NCBI RefSeq assembly: GCF_022811725.1
Contig: NZ_CP094527.1
Location: 744,001 to 808,000 of the forward strand
Direction: 5' to 3'
DNA from: Mucilaginibacter sp. SMC90
GTDB lineage: Bacteria; Bacteroidota; Bacteroidia; Sphingobacteriales; Sphingobacteriaceae
DNA: 64,000 nucleotides
Shown here: in pieces, positions 25,992 through 34,074 of the stretch
Layout: the number at the start of each line of letters is the position of its first letter
How positions within the stretch are numbered: the first letter of the stretch is position 1
Notes under the pieces: model-generated
What the model saw: only the letters and a program-made list of their open reading frames with translations
The model's database searches: none
What the model was told of the DNA's origin: nothing
Made by a program: the position numbers and the translations under genes

Positions 25992-26771
25992 ATGACATTG
26001 GTAAGGGCAAAAAAACATTTAGGGCAACATTTTCTTACTGATAAAAACATAGCAGCCAAGATAGTTGACAGTCTGAGGCCCGAAGGGCGTTTCGGCCACG
26101 TGCTTGAAGTGGGGCCGGGGATGGGCGTGCTGTCTGATTTCCTGCTGCAAAAAACTGAATACGAAACATCGCTTATAGATATTGATACGGAGTCATACGA
26201 TTTCCTGAAAAAGAAATATCCGCAGTTAGGCACACGATTGATCAATGCTGATTTCCTGGAGCTTGATTTTCAAAGCATCTTCCCCGAAAGTTTCGCCATC
26301 ATCGGTAATTTCCCTTATAATATCTCATCGCAGATCCTGTTTAAAGTGCTTGATAATCGCCAACAGGTGGTTGAGGTAGTGGGCATGTTCCAGAAAGAAG
26401 TAGCCGAGCGCTGTGCCGCAAAACCGGGGAGTAAGGAGTACGGCATCCTCAGTGTGTTTTTACAGGCCTACTACAAGGTTGAATACCTGTTTACGGTAAA
26501 GGCTGGCGTGTTTAACCCGCCGCCTAAAGTGCTTTCGGCGGTGATCAGGCTTACCCGAAATGATAAGCAAACGCTTGATTGCGATGAGAAACTGTTTTGG
26601 CAGATAGTAAAAGCAGGTTTTAACCAACGCCGCAAAACTTTACGTAACGCCATATCATCACTTATTAACAAAGAGAAACTAACTGATGAGCCAGTGCTTG
26701 ACCTGCGTGCGGAAAGATTAAGTGTGGACGATTTTGTGAAGCTGACTAACCTGGTATCAGCAACGAGATAG
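25992..26771 (+). CDS. rsmA: 16S rRNA A1518/A1519 dimethyltransferase
   Basis: The 259-residue protein has the KsgA/RsmA signature: GQHFLTDKNIAAKIVDSL at the start, SAM-binding EVGPGMGVLSDFLL, and the catalytic NFPYNISS motif, followed by VGMFQKEVAERC and a C-terminal helical domain with GFNQRRKTLRNA. It dimethylates two adenines of the 3' end of 16S rRNA during late 30S assembly. Transcription probably starts at a TATCTTTG box (25901-25908), giving a leader of about 78 bases. It is not clearly in an operon. Confidence 0.97.
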   Translation: MTLVRAKKHLGQHFLTDKNIAAKIVDSLRPEGRFGHVLEVGPGMGVLSDFLLQKTEYETSLIDIDTESYDFLKKKYPQLGTRLINADFLELDFQSIFPESFAIIGNFPYNISSQILFKVLDNRQQVVEVVGMFQKEVAERCAAKPGSKEYGILSVFLQAYYKVEYLFTVKAGVFNPPPKVLSAVIRLTRNDKQTLDCDEKLFWQIVKAGFNQRRKTLRNAISSLINKEKLTDEPVLDLRAERLSVDDFVKLTNLVSATR

Positions 26772-26832
26772 GTTTAAAAAATAATTTATGGAAATTGCGT
26801 GGTAATTACATCTTATCCGTAAATTATTAATC

Positions 26833-27414
26833 ATGAAAAAACTTATCACAGTATTAGTAGCAGTTTTTAGTGCGTTTAGTGTAATGGCGCAAGCTGATAG
26901 CACAAAAACTGTCAAGATCAAGGCTTCCGATTCGTTGTACCGCCATTTGCCTGATGCAAAGGAAAAGCAGCCGCTAATTATTGTTAACTCAAATATCATT
27001 AGCGGGCTTGGTCAAATAAACCCTAATGATATCAGTTTGTTCACCGTATTGAAGGATGGGAATGTTCCGGCAAGCCTGGCCAACCTGAGTAAGTTTGGTG
27101 TAATAATGATAACACTTAAAAAGGGAGCGAAGATTGAAACAAGCACCTTCAATGATATAAAAAAGAAGTTTAATATAAAAGGGAAAGCCAGATTTGCTAT
27201 AGATGGCTATTTTGTTGACGATGAAAGCATGCTAATTTCTGCACAGGACATTAACGAAATAAACCTAACCTGGAAAAAGAATAAAGACGCATCATCAGAT
27301 GTTACAATCAATATATGGATGCTGGTGCCTGAAGCCCGCAAAGGAGGTGTGTATAGATCGAACCCCAACGCTAAACCGGGTGAGATTTATATAAGAGGAC
27401 AGGCATCAAAATAA
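26833..27414 (+). CDS. small secreted protein with a TonB-plug-like core
   Basis: The 193-residue protein has a signal peptide (about residues 1-19, ending VMAQ). Residues 40-95 (PLIIVNSNIISGLGQINPND, then ISLFTVLKDG and GVIMITLKKG) follow the 'PLIVDG ... INPNDIESITVLKD ... GVILITTKKG' sequence found in the plug of SusC-like TonB receptors, here without any barrel. Two such stretches seem present, the second being weaker (RFAIDGYFVDDESMLISA). It therefore looks like a free plug-type domain, known in some Bacteroidota proteins to sit in the periplasm. Its function is unknown. It lies 61 bases after rsmA. Confidence 0.65.
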   Translation: MKKLITVLVAVFSAFSVMAQADSTKTVKIKASDSLYRHLPDAKEKQPLIIVNSNIISGLGQINPNDISLFTVLKDGNVPASLANLSKFGVIMITLKKGAKIETSTFNDIKKKFNIKGKARFAIDGYFVDDESMLISAQDINEINLTWKKNKDASSDVTINIWMLVPEARKGGVYRSNPNAKPGEIYIRGQASK

Positions 27415-27464
27415 TTTTATTCCGGATAAAATCTTTTCTTTTGCTGCTCGTCATACTATAATAT

Positions 27465-27929
27465 ATGTACGCCTTTATTTTAGCACTGCACTCCCTTATC
27501 CGCTGGTTTGTTTTAGCCAGCTTACTATTTACCCTCTATCGTGCTTATGCCGGATGGCTTGGTAATAAAGCTTATTCAAAATTTGACGACCGGGTGCGGA
27601 TTATCACCGCTACCATTGCCCATATTCAATTAACCGTTGGGCTTTGGCTGTATTTTATTAGTCCGATAGCCAATTACTTTATCAGCCACTTTAAAGAAGC
27701 GGTGCACGAGCGGCAGATCCGCTTTTTTGGTATGGAGCATATAACTATGATGCTGATTGGCATTACGCTGATCACCATAGCTTCGGCAAAAGCTAAACGG
27801 AAAACAACTGATCAGGAAAAATTTAAAACTATGGCTATCTGGTTAACCATTGCCTTACTGGTTATATTAAGCTCTATCCCATGGTCTTTTTCACCGTTGA
27901 TCAGTCGACCGTTGTTCAGGCCGTTTTAG
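27465..27929 (+). CDS. four-helix membrane protein
   Basis: The 154-residue protein has four predicted membrane segments (about 4-22, 47-67, 86-104 and 121-140). Histidines sit in or next to helices (LHSLIRW, IAHIQLTVGLW, MEHITMMLIG), like those that hold haem in small cytochrome b proteins. Similar Bacteroidota proteins are often labelled 'cytochrome B', but I see no proof of haem binding. It ends in a Pro/Arg-rich tail and is followed by a repeat-filled gap. It lies 50 bases after the plug-like gene and could share its transcript. Confidence 0.65.
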   Translation: MYAFILALHSLIRWFVLASLLFTLYRAYAGWLGNKAYSKFDDRVRIITATIAHIQLTVGLWLYFISPIANYFISHFKEAVHERQIRFFGMEHITMMLIGITLITIASAKAKRKTTDQEKFKTMAIWLTIALLVILSSIPWSFSPLISRPLFRPF

Positions 27930-27952
27930 TGCGAATTGATTTCTCGCAGAGG

Positions 27953-28165
27953 TGCCATAGCCGTTAACTTAAGGGCGCAATTTGGCTCAAGCCCTTTAAA
28001 ATCCCCTCTTGAGAGGAGGCGCGAAGGAAAAAGCGGGAGGAGGGGTGTGTTATACAAGCGATAAGCCGCTCGCAGACTAACACCCCCCTCCACCCCTCTC
28101 AAGAGGGGAATCGCACATCCCCACGCATTTGAGGAGTTTTTTTCATTAAATTAACGGCTATGGCA
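27953..28165. repeat. 213-bp nested inverted repeat
   Basis: Outer arms TGCCATAGCCGTTAA (27953-27967 with 28151-28165) and inner arms CCCCTCTTGAGAGG (28003-28016 with 28095-28108) are perfect. The interior is rich in G on one side and C on the other, so the whole piece can fold as one long hairpin. No open frame runs through it. A further partial copy of TGCCATAGCC lies at about 28194. The rest of the 27930-28347 gap holds nothing recognised. Confidence 0.75.
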
Positions 28166-28347
28166 GAGGTGAAAAGAAAAAACTTCGCGCCTTTGCCATA
28201 GCCTATATTAATTGCGTCGTCATCAGCTGCCTACCATCAGGTCTCATCTGCAATTCGATCATTTGTTTGCAAATAGACCTCAACTTAAGATGACAATGTG
28301 TTAATTAGTACGTACTAAGTCCGAAATCGAACATCCGAAATCCCAAA

Positions 28348-28770
28348 TCAAAGCACCTGGTTAAATTCCAGCCGCTCGCCATCAGGCCCGGTGATGTTGA
28401 AATACTTGCAGCCATTTTTCCAGAATTGCAGAAACACAGGCTCGGGTTCAAGAATGTTTAAACCGGCCTCCTTAATAGTTTTAAAAGTAAGTTCGATATC
28501 ATCAACATCAAACGCCACATGATCTACATGGCCGTTTGAGCGTGACCGGATCTCTGCTAATGAGGCTTCCGGAAGTTGATATAGCTCCATGATCATATTG
28601 CCGCGCTGCATCATTATGCAGGTACCTGTTCCATCGTTATCTGTAAACGGAGCCTGCATTGCGTTACTAAAGCCCAGCAGGGTGTAAAATTGCTGTGATA
28701 CTTCAATGTTGGTTACCGGTATGCCTATATGTTGTATGCCGTTAATTGCTAAATTTATAACGTTTGTCAT
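28348..28770 (-). CDS. glyoxalase / VOC family protein
   Basis: The 140-residue protein is a single VOC fold: IQHIGIPVTNIEVSQQFYTL at the start, MIMELYQLPE in the middle, GHVDHVAFDVDDIELTFKTI, and PDGERLEFNQVL at the end. The four conserved metal ligands (His15, Glu at about 65, His at about 83, Glu at about 136) are all present, so a metal-dependent lyase or dioxygenase activity is possible. Lactoylglutathione-lyase-type annotation would be too specific. The nearby bshA makes bacillithiol, a thiol used by some VOC enzymes such as FosB-type proteins, but the two genes are divergent, and a link is inference. Confidence 0.88.
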   Translation of the reverse strand: MTNVINLAINGIQHIGIPVTNIEVSQQFYTLLGFSNAMQAPFTDNDGTGTCIMMQRGNMIMELYQLPEASLAEIRSRSNGHVDHVAFDVDDIELTFKTIKEAGLNILEPEPVFLQFWKNGCKYFNITGPDGERLEFNQVL

Positions 28771-28937
28771 GTTGATAATCAGCTATTTGTTTATGCAGCT
28801 AATATACATTTAAACATACGTAATAAACTTAGGTTGGGCGGTTGTGTATTGACCATTATCATCCGGTCATCATTTTACACAGCCTTAACACATTTGATGT
28901 AAATTGCTGTTAAACTTGCACCAATTAAAACATATTA

Positions 28938-30080
28938 ATGAAAATCGGAATTGTTTGTTACCCAACCTTTGGCGGAAGCGGGGTTGTTGCCACCGAACTT
29001 GGTAAAGCTCTTGCAGACCGCGGTCACCAGGTTCATTTTGTGACCTATAACCAGCCGGCCCGGTTGGATCTCTTTTCTGAAAATTTATTCTATCACGAAG
29101 TTTCGGTTGCCAACTATCCGCTGTTCGATTTTCCGCCCTATGAGCTGGCCCTGGCAAGCAGGCTGGTTGATGTGGTGCGCCACGAACAGTTGGATGTATT
29201 GCATGTTCATTACGCCATACCCCATGCTTCGGCTGCGTTTATGGCAAAGCAGATATTAATGACCTATGGTATTTATATCCCGGTAGTAACTACGCTGCAC
29301 GGTACCGATATTACATTGGTAGGTAAAGACCGTACCTTTAAACCGGTTGTAACTTTTTCAATAAATCAAAGCGACGGTGTAACAGCTGTATCGCAAAACC
29401 TTAAGGACGATACCTATAAGTTTTTTGATATAAAAAAGGACATCCTTGTGATCCCTAACTTTATTGATCTTACCAGGTTCAGCCTTAAACCTAAAGATCA
29501 TTTTAAGAAAGCCATTGCCCCATCGGGCGAAAAGATCCTGGTGCATACCTCCAACTTCCGTAAGGTAAAACGTACCGAAGATGTGGTTAAGATCTTTGCT
29601 AAAGTGATCAAAAAAATCCCTTCTAAATTACTGATGGTAGGCGATGGGCCGGAACGTTCCATGTGTGAGCAGCTTTGCCGCGATTTGGGTGTTACAGATA
29701 ATGTGCGCTTTTTGGGTAAGCAGGATGCTGTTGAAGAGATCCTTTCGGTATCTGATTTGTTCCTGATGCCATCACAATCAGAAAGCTTTGGCCTGGCAGC
29801 GCTTGAAGCTATGGCTTGTAAAGTGCCTGTGATTAGTAGTAACGCGGGTGGTTTGCCCGAATTAAATGTTGACGGCTTAACCGGATTTTTGAAAGATCCG
29901 GGCGATGTGGACGGCATGGCCGAAAAAGCAATATTTATTTTGGAAGATGAAGAACGTTTAGCTAAATTTAAAGAAAATGCGCTGGCGCACGCCAAAGAGT
30001 TTGAATTGTCGACCATTTTGCCCAAGTACGAAAACTTTTACCTTGAGGTAATTGAGCAAAGCAGGACTAAGGCTATTTAA
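28938..30080 (+). CDS. bshA: N-acetyl-alpha-D-glucosaminyl L-malate synthase
   Basis: The 380-residue GT-B glycosyltransferase (GT4) begins MKIGIVCYPTFGGSGVVATE, the BshA signature, followed by LDVLHVHYAIPHASAAFMAK, TLHGTDITLVG and the C-terminal LFLMPSQSESFGLAALEAMA with the EX7E motif. It joins UDP-GlcNAc to L-malate, the first step of bacillithiol biosynthesis. Bacillithiol is made by many Bacteroidota. BshB and BshC are not in the window. It stands alone, with a weak TAAACTTG promoter-like box 19 bases before the start. Confidence 0.96.
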   Translation: MKIGIVCYPTFGGSGVVATELGKALADRGHQVHFVTYNQPARLDLFSENLFYHEVSVANYPLFDFPPYELALASRLVDVVRHEQLDVLHVHYAIPHASAAFMAKQILMTYGIYIPVVTTLHGTDITLVGKDRTFKPVVTFSINQSDGVTAVSQNLKDDTYKFFDIKKDILVIPNFIDLTRFSLKPKDHFKKAIAPSGEKILVHTSNFRKVKRTEDVVKIFAKVIKKIPSKLLMVGDGPERSMCEQLCRDLGVTDNVRFLGKQDAVEEILSVSDLFLMPSQSESFGLAALEAMACKVPVISSNAGGLPELNVDGLTGFLKDPGDVDGMAEKAIFILEDEERLAKFKENALAHAKEFELSTILPKYENFYLEVIEQSRTKAI

Positions 30081-30187
30081 CCAACAGTTGTAATAAACCT
30101 GATACAATTCTAAAAATATTCTTAAAAAGTTAAATTTTATCGGTTTCGTTAATTAATTTAGTTTTTCACTCCTAAAAGTTAAAACTT

Positions 30188-30379
30188 ATGGCAAAGCACA
30201 CACTAAAAAGCGGACAACTCCTTAAGTACATCGGAAAAAAATGGAAAAACCTTCACATAGGCCATCCATTAAAATTTATGGGGTACGATGGGAATGGTTT
30301 CGCCGACATCTGGGTGGAATACCAGGGTAAATTAATGCTTCTGGCACTTAAGGATGTGGAAACACTAAGCGTAGCTTAA
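30188..30379 (+). CDS. small hypothetical protein
   Basis: The 63-residue product (MAKHTLKSGQLLKYIGKKW ...) is hydrophilic with a basic start, then HIGHPLKFMGYDGNGFADIW and LMLLALKDVETLSVA, which suggests a small beta-barrel-like fold. Good spacing, an ATG start and a strong terminator right after it make it a credible gene. No family is recognised and no signal peptide is seen. Confidence 0.65.
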   Translation: MAKHTLKSGQLLKYIGKKWKNLHIGHPLKFMGYDGNGFADIWVEYQGKLMLLALKDVETLSVA

Positions 30380-30418
30380 GTAGAATAACTTGAGCCGGTT
30401 GGTTCAAACCAACCTGGA

Positions 30419-30465
30419 AAAATAGCCTTACTCATGCATTCGTGCTAAGTAAGGCTATTTTGTTT
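30419..30465 (+). terminator. Rho-independent terminator after the 63-residue gene
   Basis: A 14-bp stem (30419-30432 with 30448-30461) has a 15-base loop and is followed by GTTTT. Confidence 0.85.
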
Positions 30466-30480
30466 TAATGAGTTTTAAGG

Positions 30481-30632
30481 AGGAGGCACCTACGGAGCCA
30501 GTACATGTGCTTCATTTTTCTATAAACATGGTACTCCTACGGAGTTTGAACGGCAGGTTCACAAAACTCCGTAGCTGTACCCTGTTTATAGCCTGCGCAA
30601 TTGAGAGATATTCGGCTCCGTAGGTGCCTCCT
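30481..30632. repeat. 152-bp palindromic element (TACGGAGCC family)
   Basis: Perfect 19-base outer arms (30481-30499 with 30614-30632) enclose a second inverted repeat based on CTACGGAGTTT and CTATAAACATGG. The whole piece can fold as one nested hairpin. A degraded relative lies at 50190-50275. Between 30633 and 30936 the DNA is AT-rich with repeats of AATTCGTG type and no supported gene. Confidence 0.8.
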
Positions 30633-30936
30633 GTTTGTACATTGTCTAAAGTGACTTCCCAGGGAAATTGCTTTTAATAATGTATGCCGATAGGAAGCGA
30701 ATGAATAATAAATTTTTACACTAATTTTTTCGAACTAATCGAATTACACGAATTTTTTAATTGATTAAATTTGAAATTCGTGGCATTTGATTAATTGTGG
30801 TAAGTATGAAAAATAATTCGTGTAAAAATTTCTTACTTCGATTTTATTAAACACATTAGATTATTAAAAAAACGATTTTCCTGAGCGATTTTCCCTATTT
30901 TATTTTTAACAAAAGAAACCTATCTTAGCCTCATCA

Positions 30937-30992
30937 AAAGGAAATGGTGTCTTCCTACTTAACCGCCCTAAAAAGCTGATGGCGCCTACAGA
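30937..30992 (+). promoter_or_regulatory. fluoride riboswitch (crcB motif)
   Basis: The stretch contains AGGAAATGGTGTCTTCCT (stem 30939-30943 with 30952-30956 around the ATGGTGT core), then TTAACCGCC, and GCTGATGGCGCCTAC (30975-30989). These match the order and conserved bases of the known crcB RNA: GATGGTGT-type loop, AACCGCC, CTGATGGC and CCTAC. The CGCC (30963-30966) and GGCG (30981-30984) segments can pair. It is placed just before a terminator and a CLC gene, which is the standard arrangement. A weak -7 box (TATCTTAG, 30921-30928) lies right upstream. Confidence 0.92.
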
Positions 30993-31001
30993 TAATTAAT
31001 T

Positions 31002-31029
31002 CACAGGCTTTGCCCTGTGCTAATTTTTT
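31002..31029 (+). terminator. terminator in the fluoride riboswitch expression platform
   Basis: A CACAGG/CCTGTG stem (31002-31007 with 31014-31019) is followed by a six-T run (31024-31029) 24 bases before the CLC start codon. Ligand-bound riboswitch RNA should prevent its formation and allow read-through. Confidence 0.85.
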
Positions 31030-31052
31030 GTGGGTAAATAAATATCAGCATT

Positions 31053-32435
31053 ATGCAAAATCAAATTTTTTCTTCTCAGCATTTCGCAATCCTTAAAAAC
31101 GCTCTCCGGTGGACGGTCATTGTTATTCCTATTGCAGTTGTTATAGGCAGCGCTGTAGCTTTGTTCCTGTGGCTTTTGAGTTGGGCCATTCATTTTCGGT
31201 TTGCTCATAACTGGTTGCTGTATTTGTTGCCGCTGGCGGGTATCGCCATATACTTCATCTATAAAATCTTCGGCGGTTCGGCAGAAAAGGGGAATAATTT
31301 AATTATTGACGAAATTCATAATCCTGGCGGCGGCGTTCCTAAGCGCATGGCCCCATTAGTGCTGATCACTACTATTATTACGCATTTGTTTGGCGGTTCG
31401 GCCGGACGCGAAGGTACAGCAGTACAAATGGGTGGGAGCTTAGCCCAAATGATAGGTAAATGGCTTAAGCTAAATGAAGCCGATACGCAAACGGTACTTA
31501 CCGCAGGTATAGCAGCGGGTTTCGGAGCTGTGTTTGGCACACCATTAACAGGTGCTGTTTTTGCTATGGAAGTATTAACTATTGGCCGGGTGCAGTATAG
31601 CGCCTTACTTCCATGTCTTATTGCAGGCATTGTTGGTGATGTTACGGTGGCCGCCTGGGGTGTTCATCATACGCCTTACCATATTGATATTATCCCTGTT
31701 ATTCCGCATTGGTTTTCGGGCTATATTTCAACTGATCTGTTGCTGATCATTAAAACTATAGTAGCTTCTATCGCTTTCGGGCTGGCCAGTTACCTGTTTG
31801 CGAAAATGGTTCACGGTATTAAAAGTTTTTTTTTCAAACACGTAAAAAAGCCCTGGCTTATCCCATTTATCGGCGGGCTTATTATTATTGCGCTTACCTT
31901 TATAAATGGCAAGCCCGATTATTTAAGTTTAGGTGTAGATGCCGAACATGTGGGTGCTGTTACTATTCCATCAGCTTTCCATGCCGGCGGTGCCGATACC
32001 TGGAGCTGGCTTTGGAAAACCATTTATACCACCGTAACCTTAGGTACAGGTTTTAAAGGCGGCGAAGTAACGCCGTTGTTTTATATCGGCGCTACTTTGG
32101 GCAATACCTTATCCGGCTTGCTCAATGCTCCTGTAAGCCTGTTTGCTGCTTTAGGTTTTATTGCAGTTTTTGCGGGAGCAACCAATACTCCGTTGGCCTG
32201 CACTTTTATGGGCATAGAGCTTTTTGGTGGAGAGCATGCGCTTTTGTTTGCCATAGCCTGTTTCACTGCTTATCTTTTCAGCGGGCATACGGGCATTTAC
32301 GGCTCCCAAAGAATAGGGGTAACTAAGTCAAATGATGGCCCGGCCGATGATAAAACACTTTCAGATGCCATGAAAAGGCGCGGGTATTTATATCAGAAAC
32401 TGGCAAAATATAGTTTCCTGAAAGGGAATGCGTAA
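31053..32435 (+). CDS. CLC-family channel/transporter, probably fluoride exporter
   Basis: The 460-residue protein has about eleven membrane segments and CLC motifs: PGGGVPKRM in place of the usual GSGIP, GREGT (118-122, gating Glu120) and GFKGGEVTPLF. GREGT with loss of the GSGIP Ser is known from the CLC-F clade, which moves F- out by exchange with H+. The fluoride riboswitch directly upstream supports this. It should protect the cell from fluoride. The encoding mRNA leader carries a switch and terminator, so expression should depend on fluoride. No Fluc/CrcB gene is in the window. A chloride channel is the main alternative but does not fit the riboswitch. Confidence 0.9.
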   Translation: MQNQIFSSQHFAILKNALRWTVIVIPIAVVIGSAVALFLWLLSWAIHFRFAHNWLLYLLPLAGIAIYFIYKIFGGSAEKGNNLIIDEIHNPGGGVPKRMAPLVLITTIITHLFGGSAGREGTAVQMGGSLAQMIGKWLKLNEADTQTVLTAGIAAGFGAVFGTPLTGAVFAMEVLTIGRVQYSALLPCLIAGIVGDVTVAAWGVHHTPYHIDIIPVIPHWFSGYISTDLLLIIKTIVASIAFGLASYLFAKMVHGIKSFFFKHVKKPWLIPFIGGLIIIALTFINGKPDYLSLGVDAEHVGAVTIPSAFHAGGADTWSWLWKTIYTTVTLGTGFKGGEVTPLFYIGATLGNTLSGLLNAPVSLFAALGFIAVFAGATNTPLACTFMGIELFGGEHALLFAIACFTAYLFSGHTGIYGSQRIGVTKSNDGPADDKTLSDAMKRRGYLYQKLAKYSFLKGNA

Positions 32436-32440
32436 GCTTT

Positions 32441-33187
32441 CTATTTAGTAGCCGTAACTATAATGTAAGGTGATAATAATTTAGATTCTATAGGAACGAT
32501 TTTGGTGAAAATCTTACCCGCTATCCAAACCATTTTAGTAATAGTTTTAGCTACGGCTGGTTTCTTAGCCTTATCCTCCAGCCAAACAGAAAATTTACCG
32601 TAGTAGTAAGCTTCAACATTTTTTAGTCCCAGTTCTTTACAGTAACTGGCCAGCAGAGTAGGATCCATGCTGCTGATGTTATGCTTTTCGTAATTATGGA
32701 GATCGTAGTTGCGCTGCACCCAGCCATTAACACCGGTAAAGTTAGGTAGGGTAATGAAGAGTGTGCCGCCGGGCTTCAGAAACGAAAGGTGTTTTTCAAT
32801 GATATCTTTGGTATCGTTAAAATGCTCAATCAATCCGCATGAAAGCACCAGGTCATATTCGGTTTCGGGTTGATATTTGAACAGATCGCCTTCAATAACC
32901 GCTACGTCCCGGTCATTAAGTTGGTTAACATCCAATACTTCCTTTAAAACTTTCGGATGAACATAAAAATCAAACAGTGTAGTTTTGAGCCCGAAATACT
33001 TTTTTAAAAAAATAGCAAAATAACCAGGAAAGCCGCCAAGTTCAATAGCGGATGCCGGTTTATTGGTATCGATGATGTTTTTTAACAGCTTATGAAAGGT
33101 ATAGTTAGCAGGCACATTAAAAGCCAGGTCTTTTTTTGATTCCCAATAACCGGCCCAAAATGCCTTGTCGGTGAGTTCGTTGCTCAT
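32441..33187 (-). CDS. class I SAM-dependent methyltransferase
   Basis: The start at 33187 gives 248 residues. It is favoured over an upstream frame because a TACATTTG box ends 5 bases before it (33193-33200 on the minus strand) and the upstream region is repetitive. The Rossmann core shows IELGGFPGYFAIFLKKYFG (motif I), VIEGDLFKYQ and LVLSCGLIEHFNDTKDI, and a later PGGTLFITLPNFTG. The family is the type-11/25 group, acting on small molecules or lipids; the substrate is unknown. It is convergent with the CLC gene, 5 bases away, and follows the polysaccharide deacetylase on the same strand. Confidence 0.85.
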   Translation of the reverse strand: MSNELTDKAFWAGYWESKKDLAFNVPANYTFHKLLKNIIDTNKPASAIELGGFPGYFAIFLKKYFGLKTTLFDFYVHPKVLKEVLDVNQLNDRDVAVIEGDLFKYQPETEYDLVLSCGLIEHFNDTKDIIEKHLSFLKPGGTLFITLPNFTGVNGWVQRNYDLHNYEKHNISSMDPTLLASYCKELGLKNVEAYYYGKFSVWLEDKAKKPAVAKTITKMVWIAGKIFTKIVPIESKLLSPYIIVTATK

Positions 33188-33192
33188 GGTTG

Positions 33193-33200
33193 CAAATGTA
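33193..33200 (-). promoter_or_regulatory. -7 box placed for a leaderless methyltransferase mRNA
   Basis: TACATTTG (minus strand) is followed by exactly five bases and the ATG at 33187. No clear -33 TTTG box was found. Confidence 0.5.
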
Positions 33201-33352
33201 TAAAAAGTAGGCAGTATTCGGTAGGCAGTGTGCAGTTGGTAGTTTTCATTGTACAGTGAGCAGCGAGTTAATAAACGGAAATGTTTAAACAACTTACAGT
33301 CGCTAACCGGGTACTGACAGCTGCTAACGGGGTACTGCCCGCTCAAACCTGC

Positions 33353-33973
33353 TTACTGCAAAGTATTAAAACCATATCCTTCCTTACTCCAAACTTCAAG
33401 GGCCCTTGGCAACACGTATTCCAGCCGTTTAAAAGCTTTGATACTATCGTGAAATACGACCATCGATCCTGCTTCGGTATGCTTAAGCACCCCTTTTAAA
33501 CAAACTTCGGGTTCAAGCGAAATATCAAAATCACCGCTGAGTACATCCCACATAAAAATATTCAGATCGGGTTTGGCAGCTTTCAGCGCGCGGGCCTGGG
33601 CCCTCTTTATTCTTCCATAAGGCGGGCGGAACAGGGAGGTATTCAGTAATTTGTCAGCCTGTAAAAAATTATCGAGATAGGTTTGAGTGTCGGTTTTCCA
33701 GCCTTTAAGGTGATTGAAAGTATGATTGCCAATAGCATGGCCGTCGGCTTTTACCTGTTCAAAAATATCGGGGTGTTTACGTACATTGTCGCCAATGCAA
33801 AAAAAGGTGGCTTTGGCATTATATTGTTTTAAAATATTTAATACAGCGGGTGTAACAATTGGTATAGGGCCGTCGTCAAAAGTGAGATAAATGCAACGGT
33901 CAGTTGATCTTATATCCCAGGTAAGTTCGGGATAAAGCTTTTTCAGCAGCCAGGGAGTTTTAACCAGGTACAT
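33353..33973 (-). CDS. polysaccharide deacetylase (NodB domain)
   Basis: The 206-residue protein is one NodB domain: motif 1 YLTFDDGPIP (catalytic Asp and metal Asp), motif 2 HAIGNHTFNH (metal His pair), motif 3 FRPPYGRIKRAQ, WDVLSGDFD and a final VVFHDSIKAF. It removes N- or O-acetyl groups from sugar polymers, in a metal-dependent way. No signal peptide is seen (the N-terminus is MYLVKTPWLLKKLYP), so it may act inside or be anchored by a short hydrophobic start. The gap to the methyltransferase (33188-33352) is repetitive with CTAACCGGGTACTG-type units. Confidence 0.92.
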   Translation of the reverse strand: MYLVKTPWLLKKLYPELTWDIRSTDRCIYLTFDDGPIPIVTPAVLNILKQYNAKATFFCIGDNVRKHPDIFEQVKADGHAIGNHTFNHLKGWKTDTQTYLDNFLQADKLLNTSLFRPPYGRIKRAQARALKAAKPDLNIFMWDVLSGDFDISLEPEVCLKGVLKHTEAGSMVVFHDSIKAFKRLEYVLPRALEVWSKEGYGFNTLQ

Positions 33974-34074
33974 ACAGATGAGGTAGTTTGTGTTTTATCC
34001 CTATTAACAACATTTAACAAAAATAAACACTGCAATGTAATGAACAGTTGCTTACCATTGTATAGAAAAACCTT

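Noticed and set aside
27953-28165. CRISPR array or phage attachment site
   Set aside because: Only two arm pairs in inverted orientation, no regularly spaced direct repeats, no cas, integrase or tRNA nearby.
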